A stretch of 11,904 nucleotides of DNA, taken from contig JARHYV010000142.1 of assembly GCA_029258495.1 (NCBI GenBank), positions 1-11,904 on the forward strand. Reading direction: 5' to 3'. Shown here in pieces: positions 7,013 through 11,904 of this stretch. The stretch comes from Faecousia sp. Its GTDB lineage: Bacteria > Bacillota > Clostridia > Oscillospirales > Oscillospiraceae. The position numbers and the translations under genes were made by a program. How positions within the stretch are numbered: position 1 is the stretch's first letter; each line of letters opens with the position of its first letter. The notes below the pieces were generated by a model. It searched no databases. It was not told the DNA's origin and worked only from the letters and a program-made list of their open reading frames with translations.

Positions 7013-7044
7013 TAAAAATAAAGGCAGGCAAAAAGCCTGCCTTT
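7013..7044 (-). terminator. Intra-operon terminator-like hairpin (putative attenuator)
   Basis: AAAGGCAGGC (7020-7029) and GCCTGCCTTT (7035-7044) form a perfect 10-bp stem with an A5/T5 loop. In the transcribed (minus) direction it is followed by ATTTTTA and then directly by the AGGAGG of the ATPase gene. The U-tract is short, so partial termination or 3'-end protection of the upstream S-component message is more likely than a full stop. Confidence 0.65.
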
Positions 7045-7058
7045 GTCGGGAATTTCGC

Positions 7059-7607
7059 TTACTCCTTGGTCAGGCTGCCGGCTTTGGGCTTGGATGCTGC
7101 GTAAGCAACACACAGCAGAGAGCCGACAATGGCGGTGGTGACCGCATTGGAAACGCCGGCCAGCAGACCCTGAGTGAATACCTTGTTCACAGGCTCGCTG
7201 AAGATCAGGATGTCCAGAACAGGGGCAACCAGACCCCAGCTGATGACATGGCAGATGACCTGAGAGATGTTGAACTTGATCAGACCCTTCTTGCCGATCT
7301 CGCCCTCTTCCAGCTTGGTAGCCTTGGAGGTGAAACCCACCAGCAGACCGAAAACGGCAGAGGCCAGAACCCAGCTCCACCAGATGCCCCAGCCATAGCT
7401 GAAGTCGATGAGGGCATGACCGATCAGACCGATCAGCAGACCGGCAACCGGGCCGTAGACCACGCTCAGGAATGCCAGCAGACCGTACTGAACGGAGATG
7501 TTGGTGTTGGGAACGGGACTGGGGATCGCGACAAACCGGCCCAGAACAAAGAACAGAGCCGCACCGATGCCGATGGCAACGATGGTCTTGACAGAAAACT
7601 TTTTCAT
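7059..7607 (-). CDS. ECF transporter S component, UPF0397-like
   Basis: A 182-residue integral membrane protein, the substrate-capturing subunit of an ECF importer. It has about six hydrophobic stretches (roughly 8-26, 41-53, 54-70, 76-94, 114-135 and 147-172). The N-terminal half, with V-A-I-G-I-G-A-A-L then V-L-G-R-F, P-N-T-N and G-L-I-G-H-A-L-I-D, matches my memory of the UPF0397 subgroup of the ECF riboflavin-type S proteins. The S-component fold is confident; the substrate is not known to me. The ATG at 7605-7607 has AGGAGG about 7 nt upstream. It sits between the SAM hydrolase gene (51-bp gap) and the genes for the dedicated ATPase and EcfT. The context suggests a substrate connected with SAM, methionine or nucleoside metabolism, which is inference. 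Confidence 0.88.
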   Translation of the reverse strand: MKKFSVKTIVAIGIGAALFFVLGRFVAIPSPVPNTNISVQYGLLAFLSVVYGPVAGLLIGLIGHALIDFSYGWGIWWSWVLASAVFGLLVGFTSKATKLEEGEIGKKGLIKFNISQVICHVISWGLVAPVLDILIFSEPVNKVFTQGLLAGVSNAVTTAIVGSLLCVAYAASKPKAGSLTKE

Positions 7608-7618
7608 TGTAAATCCTC

Positions 7619-7642
7619 CTAAATACTCAATCTTTTATTCAA
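7619..7642 (-). CDS. Possible 7-codon leader ORF before the S-component gene
   Basis: The gap between the SAM hydrolase and S-component genes holds two copies of TTAGGAGGA. The first (7646-7652) precedes a TTG (7640-7642) opening a 7-codon frame (M-N-K-R-L-S-I). Its TAG stop merges with the second AGGAGG, which serves the S-component gene. The spacing to TTG is short (4 nt), so translation is doubtful; the arrangement may only be a duplicated ribosome binding site. Confidence 0.2.
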   Translation of the reverse strand: MNKRLSI

Positions 7643-7658
7643 AAGTCCTCCTAAAATC

Positions 7659-8507
7659 TTAGGAAAAACCCTTAAACGGCTCAATGGTGATGCGCCAGGA
7701 GTTGCCGGTGCCGATGTTGTAGGCACGGGCAAAGGAGCCCTGATTGATGGCAACGGCCATACAGTCCAGACTGTTGACATAGGTGAGTGCCTCACCCACA
7801 TAGACATCTGCAAAGCTCTTTGCAAAGGTGATGATATTGCGGTAAACGGTACGGGTATCGTTCTCGATGGTGATACTCAGGCGGTCGCCGTATTTGGCTC
7901 CGGTCTGCAGGAACAGCTCCCGGGGGATATTTGTCCACAGACTGCCGAAACGCACATCCAGAACATCGATGGTGCCGTGGGCGCCGTCCTTGTCGAGATA
8001 TGGCTCCACGATGGGCAGGCTCACCAGAGAGTCGATGGGGATCTCCGGGCCGACCTGAGTGAAGGAGATGGCTCCGCTTGCAAGCCGTGCGCCGGTATAG
8101 GCATAGACATCCCTGCCGTGGAAGGTATAGCTCTCTCCGGAGTTGGGCAGGCGGTTCACATGCTCGTCGATCTCCCGTGCCTCAACGACCCCGTCCAGAC
8201 GAAGGATGTGGGTCAATGTGCCGTTGTCGGGGGTGACGATATATTTGCCGGATTTGGTCTTGACCACCACGCTTTTTCGGGTGGAGCCGACACCGGGATC
8301 GACCACACTGACAAACACCGTATCATCCGGCCAGTAGGAGATGGTCTGGATCAGGCGATAGCTGGCCTCCCAGATGGAATAGGGGGTGATATCATGGGTC
8401 AGATCATGCATTTTCAGATCCGGATTGACGCAGTATGCCACGCCGTACATGGCGCTGACGGCACCGTCTACCAGACCGAAATCTGATTGAAAAACAAGAG
8501 GGTTCAT
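7659..8507 (-). CDS. S-adenosylmethionine hydroxide adenosyltransferase (DUF62 family)
   Basis: A 282-residue cytoplasmic enzyme of the family that includes the fluorinase and the chlorinase SalL. The common bacterial members use hydroxide to split SAM into adenosine and methionine. The conserved Asp-Arg-His set that distinguishes the hydrolases is present: D70 and R77 in D-P-G-V-G-S-T-R, and H130 in T-F-H-G-R-D, with spacing close to the D68/R75/H127 I recall for the Pyrococcus enzyme. The N-terminal F-Q-S-D-F-G-L-V-D-G forms the SAM-binding start of the domain. I prefer the ATG at 8507: GGAGG lies about 10 nt upstream, against only 4 nt for the ATG at 8513, which would add two residues. It is the first gene of the ECF operon, with its own strong promoter. 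A halogenase role is unlikely given the triad. Confidence 0.9.
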   Translation of the reverse strand: MNPLVFQSDFGLVDGAVSAMYGVAYCVNPDLKMHDLTHDITPYSIWEASYRLIQTISYWPDDTVFVSVVDPGVGSTRKSVVVKTKSGKYIVTPDNGTLTHILRLDGVVEAREIDEHVNRLPNSGESYTFHGRDVYAYTGARLASGAISFTQVGPEIPIDSLVSLPIVEPYLDKDGAHGTIDVLDVRFGSLWTNIPRELFLQTGAKYGDRLSITIENDTRTVYRNIITFAKSFADVYVGEALTYVNSLDCMAVAINQGSFARAYNIGTGNSWRITIEPFKGFS

Positions 8508-8536
8508 ACACATACAACCTCCAAATTTCGATTACG

Positions 8537-8551
8537 AGGATATCATATCCT
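8537..8551. promoter_or_regulatory. Perfect palindrome over the -10 of the SAM-hydrolase/ECF promoter
   Basis: AGGATAT (8537-8543) and ATATCCT (8545-8551) are perfect 7-bp inverted arms around a single base. They enclose the whole -10 hexamer (8542-8547) and the likely start region. A repressor bound here would block the promoter. It matches no operator I can name. Confidence 0.45.
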
Positions 8552-8570
8552 TTTTATTTTCAAAAGTCAA
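8542..8570 (-). promoter_or_regulatory. Predicted sigma-A promoter of the SAM-hydrolase/ECF operon
   Basis: On the minus strand, -35 TTGACT (8570-8565) and -10 TATGAT (8547-8542), each 5/6, are 17 bp apart. The predicted start is near 8535, leaving a leader of only about 28 nt. That is too short for a SAM or other riboswitch, so control is more likely by a DNA-binding protein. Confidence 0.8.
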
Positions 8571-8590
8571 CTAAAATGAATTTTCTATAG

Positions 8591-8620
8591 AAAAAAGGTG
8601 CATATCGTAGGATATGCACC
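8591..8620 (-). terminator. Intrinsic terminator of the beta-CASP nuclease gene
   Basis: GGTGCATATC (8597-8606) pairs perfectly with GATATGCACC (8611-8620) around a 4-nt loop. On the minus strand it is followed by six T residues (complement of 8591-8596). It separates the nuclease gene from the downstream SAM-hydrolase/ECF operon on the same strand. Confidence 0.93.
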
Positions 8621-8632
8621 CATAAAAATGAA

Positions 8633-10237
8633 TTATTTTCGTATATATTTATCACACAGGGAGTGGATCTGATCTGCAAATTTTGCAAGCTCCTTGTTGC
8701 TCAGACCGCGGCTGACCTGAATGACCTCCAACAGCCGCTTTCCGGCGGAAACAAGGCGGTCAAAGGCGGCATTTCCTCTGCGCCGTCCGTCGGAGAGCTT
8801 GGTGACCTTGACGATCTTTCCTTTGGCGGTGCATTGACCGGTGATCAGGTCGTATTCGTCGCCGCTGTACGGCGCAATGGCGCAGATCCCCAGCTGATCG
8901 GTGATGGCACCGGCGAACAGATCGCAGTTGGTATCGTCGCCGTGGTTGACGAACACCTGTCTGGGCTTTTCCTTCATGGCGCCCAGCCATCCCAACAGCA
9001 TGTTCCGATCGGCATGACCGCTGATGCCCTCCAGTGTGGCGATGGCCGCCTGAACATGGATCTCCTCACCGAAGAGCCGGACATTGGTGGCTCCGTCGAT
9101 GAGCTTTCTGCCCAGAGTCCCCTCTGCCTGATAGCCCACAAACAAAACGGTGCTGTCGCTGCGCCAGAGATTGTGCTTGAGATGGTGGCGGATCCGACCG
9201 GCCTCGCACATTCCGGATGCCGAGAGGATAACTTTTGGCGTGGTATCAAAATTGATGGCTCTGGATTCCTCGCTGGTGATGCTGAGCCGGAGTCCCGGGA
9301 AGGAAATGGGGTCGATCCCCTGCTCGATCAGGGCGAGGGTCTCTTCGTCGTAGTATTCCACCAGTCCGTCTGCATAGATCTTGGTGGCCTCCACCGCCAG
9401 AGGTGAGTCTACATACACCGGAAAATCCTCATGCCCCTGAATGAGATGCCGCTCCAGAATGATCCGGATGAGATACAGCAGCTCCTGCGTCCTGCCGATG
9501 GCAAAGGCAGGGATCACCAGATTGCCACCCCGGTCAAAGGTCTCCTGCATAATATGGGCAAGCTGCGTCACATAGTCCGGACGCGCTCCGTGGAGCCGAT
9601 CCCCATAGGTGGATTCGATGATGACATAGTCGGCATCCGGAGGCATGGACGGATCCCGGATCAGTGGGCGGTCGATGTTGCCCAGATCGCCGGAGAACAG
9701 GATCTTTCGCGTCTGGTCATGCTCCTGCACGGTCAGCAGGATGCTGGCAGAGCCCAGAAGATGCCCTGCATCGGAAAAGCAGAGGGTGATCCCGTCAAAG
9801 ATCTGTACGGGAACGCCATAGTGATAGGACTTGAACTGGGTCAGAGCATTGATGGCATCGGCAGTGGTATAGATCGGCTCATAGGCAGGCTCGCCGGATC
9901 GCTGTGCCTTGCGGTTGCGCCATTCTGCCTCGGACTCCTGAATGTGGGCAGAGTCCCGGAGCATGATATTGCACAGCCTTCGGGCGGCCTCGGTGGAGTA
10001 GATGGGGCCTTTGAACCCCTGAGCCACCATGGCGGGGATCAGTCCGGAGTGATCGATGTGTGCATGGGTCAGACAGATGGCATCAATTTGGTTGGGGGCA
10101 ATGGGCAGATCGCAGTTTTCGTAGATGTCTGCGCCCTGCTCCATGCCGCAGTCGATCAGGATGTGTCTGCCGCAGGTTTCCAGCAGGGTACAGGAGCCGG
10201 TTACCTCGTGTGCGGCACCCAAGAATGTCAGTTTCAT
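8633..10237 (-). CDS. MBL-fold beta-CASP RNA-processing nuclease
   Basis: A 534-residue zinc-dependent nuclease of the CPSF73/TTHA0252 type, expected to act on RNA. Metallo-beta-lactamase motifs: T-H-A-H-I-D-H-S-G with metal ligands H58, H60, D62 and H63; H159 in D-A-G-H-L-L-G-S; D184 in F-S-G-D-L-G. Beta-CASP motifs: A at E208 (E-S-T-Y-G-D-R), B within S-A-S-G-M-C-E-A-G-R-I near 339-349, and C at H408 (S-G-H-A-D). A final His is in V-N-H-G-D (H432). The C-terminal 100 residues are helical and basic and do not resemble a KH domain. The start at 10237 has AAGGAG about 10 nt upstream. No signal peptide is seen. The gene is monocistronic, between two terminators. Whether it is an exo- or endonuclease cannot be read from the sequence. 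Confidence 0.9.
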   Translation of the reverse strand: MKLTFLGAAHEVTGSCTLLETCGRHILIDCGMEQGADIYENCDLPIAPNQIDAICLTHAHIDHSGLIPAMVAQGFKGPIYSTEAARRLCNIMLRDSAHIQESEAEWRNRKAQRSGEPAYEPIYTTADAINALTQFKSYHYGVPVQIFDGITLCFSDAGHLLGSASILLTVQEHDQTRKILFSGDLGNIDRPLIRDPSMPPDADYVIIESTYGDRLHGARPDYVTQLAHIMQETFDRGGNLVIPAFAIGRTQELLYLIRIILERHLIQGHEDFPVYVDSPLAVEATKIYADGLVEYYDEETLALIEQGIDPISFPGLRLSITSEESRAINFDTTPKVILSASGMCEAGRIRHHLKHNLWRSDSTVLFVGYQAEGTLGRKLIDGATNVRLFGEEIHVQAAIATLEGISGHADRNMLLGWLGAMKEKPRQVFVNHGDDTNCDLFAGAITDQLGICAIAPYSGDEYDLITGQCTAKGKIVKVTKLSDGRRRGNAAFDRLVSAGKRLLEVIQVSRGLSNKELAKFADQIHSLCDKYIRK

Positions 10238-10260
10238 GAAATCACACTCCTTTTATTTTG

Positions 10261-10266
10261 ACTATA
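10261..10266 (-). promoter_or_regulatory. Possible -10 element for the nuclease gene
   Basis: TATAGT (minus strand, 10266-10261) is 5/6 to consensus and lies about 24 nt before the ATG. The -35 region 17 bp upstream (TGTGCG) is poor. The rest of the 167-bp gap 10238-10404 shows only the upstream gene's terminator hairpin. Confidence 0.3.
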
Positions 10267-10362
10267 CTACCTTTTTGCCGCTACGCACAGGTGCTATGGA
10301 AACTTTCTTTTTCCCGTGGTATCCGATCCTATGAAGGAAGGGCGGAAAATGCTCCGGACAGA

Positions 10363-10396
10363 AATACCCACCCGAGCACGGAGGCATCGGGTGGGT
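10363..10396 (-). terminator. Probable weak terminator after the fucosidase gene
   Basis: ACCCACCCG (10366-10374) and CGGGTGGGT (10388-10396) form a perfect 9-bp GC-rich stem with a 13-nt loop, 9 nt beyond the fucosidase stop. The following minus-strand tract is only ATTTCTG, so termination may be partial and some message may continue into the nuclease gene. Confidence 0.55.
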
Positions 10397-10404
10397 GATC
10401 AGCA

Positions 10405-11652
10405 TTATTGGATCTTGACTTCGGCAACGCGGACACACAGGCTCTGCCCGTAGGGGAAACCGGTGAGGTTTGCAGTCAGCACCTCTCCCTCCTGTGTGAA
10501 CAGGAGCTCTTCGCCGTTGTCCATCCAACGGATGGATTTTACGGTGCAGTCAAATTTTTCAAGGACGACGGTGGTATCCTCGGAGAAACTCAGGGAAACA
10601 TTCTTGTTTCCGTCGGAATGTCCGGGGTTAAAGCGGAACAGATACAGGGTCTTGGGATCGTTGACATCCCTCAGGACAAATTCCCGCTTGTCCCGATAGG
10701 TGATATAGGGACGGCCGTTGTGGATGGCGGTTCCGTAGAGGCTCATCCAGCGTCCGATGCACTCCATCATGCCCCGCTGGATCAGGGAAACGGAGCCGTC
10801 TGCATTGGGGCCGATATTCAGCAGGAAGTTGGCCCCCACCTTGCGGCACTCGCAAAGTTCCTCGATGATCTGCTTGATGGGCTTGAAATCGATGTCATCG
10901 GCAATGCCCCAGTCGTTAAACAGCGTCTGGCACATTTCACCGGCCACATATTTTGTGCGGCCGCGCAGATCCAGAGGCTCCGGCATGCCGCGCTCAAAGG
11001 TGACTGCGTCGATCTCGTCCACACCCATTTTGCCCCGTCCTTCCAGACCGGTGTTGTTGATGATCATCGCCTCCGGCTGATAGGAGCGGATCATGCGGTA
11101 GAGCTGTTCCTCTTTCCAGTCGGCATCGGGCTTAGACCAGTTGCCGTCGAACCAGAAACCGCCGATCTTGCCGTAGTTGGTGCAGAGGATCTCCACGCTT
11201 TTGTTCAGATATTCCAGATATGCGTCGAAATCATCGTTGAAATCCGGGTTATGCCAGTCCAGTGTGGTGTGGTAGAAGAAGGGGACGATATCTGCCTTGC
11301 GGCACTCATCGGTAAATTCAGCCACCAGATCGCGTCCGGTAGGGGAATGCATCACATCGAAATCGTGAAGACCGTGGGTGTCGTAGAGAGAAAAACCCTC
11401 GTGGTGACGGGTGGTCAGCACGATGTAGCTGCATCCGGCGGATTTTGCCGTCTGAACGATCTGTGCCATGGAGCCGACCCGAAAGGTATCGATCAGGGGC
11501 TCGTACTCTGCCATGTTCATGTGGTGGACAGAGTATGTCCATTCACCGCGGTTGAGCTGAGAATAGAGTCCGAAATGCACAAACATGCCAAAACCAAGCT
11601 GTTCAAAATCCTTGATGTACTGGGGTGCGATGGGAAGTTCGTTGTGACTCAT
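10405..11652 (-). CDS. Alpha-L-fucosidase, glycoside hydrolase family 29
   Basis: A 415-residue retaining glycosidase that releases alpha-linked L-fucose from glycans. The GH29 catalytic barrel spans about residues 10-330. Features seen are F-G-M-F-V-H-F-G near 21-28, the substrate-binding T-R-H-H-E-G-F near 81-87, and the nucleophile D169 in G-F-W-F-D-G. Residues about 330-415 form the usual small C-terminal beta domain. The acid/base residue varies across GH29; E220 (V-T-F-E-R-G) is a candidate only. No signal peptide or sorting motif is visible, so the enzyme should act in the cytoplasm on imported fucosylated oligosaccharides. GGAGGT lies 6 nt before the ATG. The neighbours offer no transporter or fucose-catabolic gene, and the gene appears to be its own transcription unit. 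Confidence 0.92.
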   Translation of the reverse strand: MSHNELPIAPQYIKDFEQLGFGMFVHFGLYSQLNRGEWTYSVHHMNMAEYEPLIDTFRVGSMAQIVQTAKSAGCSYIVLTTRHHEGFSLYDTHGLHDFDVMHSPTGRDLVAEFTDECRKADIVPFFYHTTLDWHNPDFNDDFDAYLEYLNKSVEILCTNYGKIGGFWFDGNWSKPDADWKEEQLYRMIRSYQPEAMIINNTGLEGRGKMGVDEIDAVTFERGMPEPLDLRGRTKYVAGEMCQTLFNDWGIADDIDFKPIKQIIEELCECRKVGANFLLNIGPNADGSVSLIQRGMMECIGRWMSLYGTAIHNGRPYITYRDKREFVLRDVNDPKTLYLFRFNPGHSDGNKNVSLSFSEDTTVVLEKFDCTVKSIRWMDNGEELLFTQEGEVLTANLTGFPYGQSLCVRVAEVKIQ

Positions 11653-11726
11653 GGGATGACCTCCGTAATGTGCACCTGCTGCAATGCCCGCAGCGGTGTC
11701 CTATTGAATAGCAGCTGCCGTTGCAT
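11649..11726 (-). CDS. Possible 25-residue leader ORF overlapping the fucosidase start
   Basis: In the fucosidase leader an ATG (11726-11724) opens a 25-codon frame whose TGA overlaps the fucosidase ATG as ATGA, the usual geometry of translational coupling. I see no ribosome binding site before its ATG, and the peptide (starting M-Q-R-Q-L-L-F-N-R) resembles nothing I know. It may be chance. Confidence 0.2.
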   Translation of the reverse strand: MQRQLLFNRTPLRALQQVHITEVIP

Positions 11727-11749
11727 TCGCACAGGCGGCTGCTTTTGTG

Positions 11750-11778
11750 AGTATACCACTAAAGGAGGTGATTGAAAA
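11750..11778 (-). promoter_or_regulatory. Predicted promoter of the fucosidase gene
   Basis: On the minus strand, -35 TTTTCA (4/6, 11778-11773) and extended -10 TGG-TATACT (hexamer 11755-11750) are 17 bp apart. The predicted start near 11743 gives a leader of about 90 nt. That leader begins with an imperfect hairpin: AGCAGCCG pairs with CGGC-CTGCT across a 3-nt bulge, 11710-11743. A fucose or catabolite control site could lie here, but I recognise no cre site. Confidence 0.5.
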
Positions 11779-11800
11779 GAGGCTTTTGCAGTAAAATCAA

Positions 11801-11834
11801 CAAAAACCGGGAAAAGCATTTTGCTTTTCCCGGT
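11801..11834 (-). terminator. Strong intrinsic terminator of the gene at the right edge
   Basis: ACCGGGAAAAGCA (11806-11818) pairs perfectly over 13 bp with TGCTTTTCCCGGT (11822-11834) around TTT. On the minus strand it is followed by TTTTG (complement of 11801-11805). Confidence 0.92.
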
Positions 11835-11867
11835 CGGTATGGTGCGAACTCTTTGCTGTAACGCCGA

Positions 11868-11904
11868 TCAGCGGTTGGACAGCAGAGCCTCGATCTTTTT
11901 GATG
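11868..11904 (-). CDS. C-terminal end of an unidentified leftward gene
   Basis: Eleven codons (I-K-K-I-E-A-L-L-S-N-R) end at TGA 11870-11868, about 34 nt before the strong terminator at 11801-11834. The position before a terminator and the amphipathic helix-like sequence support a real coding end. It is too short to assign to a family. Confidence 0.5.
   Translation of the reverse strand, partial: IKKIEALLSNR

Noticed and set aside
7659..8507. Fluorinase/chlorinase assignment for the DUF62 enzyme
   Set aside because: The Asp-Arg-His set typical of the hydroxide-using hydrolases is present, and no halometabolite biosynthetic genes are nearby.
8508..8541. SAM riboswitch or SMK box controlling the SAM-hydrolase operon
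   Set aside because: The predicted leader is only about 28 nt and shows no riboswitch-like stems. The hairpin at 8597-8620 is the terminator of the upstream gene.
11761..11861. Perfect AAAGGAGGTGAT on the plus strand followed by a 29-codon TTG-started frame
   Set aside because: The spacing from AGGAGG to TTG is 3 nt, no plus-strand promoter is evident, and the frame runs through the neighbouring gene's terminator. The motif lies in the spacer of the fucosidase promoter and is probably chance.

Overview
The window looks like ordinary chromosomal DNA from an endospore-lineage Firmicute (class Clostridia). A gut anaerobe of the Ruminococcaceae/Oscillospiraceae type is the best guess. The reasons are an unmistakable spo0A, strong AGGAGG-type ribosome binding sites, intrinsic terminators after nearly every transcription unit, an ECF-type vitamin/metabolite transporter with its own energising module, and a cytoplasmic GH29 fucosidase. 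Coding DNA is moderately GC-rich and intergenic DNA is AT-rich. I see no phage, transposon, CRISPR or RNA genes.

Layout, left to right. (1) Positions 2-112 (+) are the C-terminal tail of an Rrf2/IscR-like regulator, followed by its terminator. (2) spo0A (-, 321-1100) converges on it, with its own terminator at 175-225. (3) The 283-bp region 1101-1383 carries divergent promoters and a cluster of Spo0A-box-like heptamers. (4) A two-gene peptidase operon (+) encodes oligoendopeptidase F (1384-3141) and an M18 aminopeptidase (3142-4428). The two genes abut as TAAATG and end at a bidirectional terminator (4433-4463). (5) A leftward operon, transcribed from about 8535 down to 4465, encodes an adenosine-forming SAM hydrolase (DUF62 family), an ECF substrate-binding membrane protein, a double-ABC ECF ATPase and EcfT. 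(6) A leftward gene encodes a beta-CASP metallo-beta-lactamase-fold RNA-processing nuclease (8633-10237). (7) A leftward gene encodes a GH29 alpha-L-fucosidase (10405-11652). (8) The last codons of another leftward gene (11868-11904) precede a strong terminator.

How the genes work together. The peptidase pair fits intracellular turnover of oligopeptides: the endopeptidase makes short peptides and the aminopeptidase trims their N-termini. The four-gene ECF operon is the most interesting unit. It has a complete stand-alone (group I) ECF importer whose first gene is an enzyme that splits S-adenosylmethionine into methionine and adenosine. The transported substrate is unknown to me, but a link to SAM, methionine or nucleoside salvage is the natural inference. 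The operon has a near-consensus promoter with a perfect palindrome over its -10 element. It also has an internal hairpin between the S-component and ATPase genes that could set their ratio.

I found no convincing wholly new system. The points most worth checking are the SAM-hydrolase/ECF operon and its control signals, the Spo0A-box cluster, and the unusual acidic pocket of this Spo0A.
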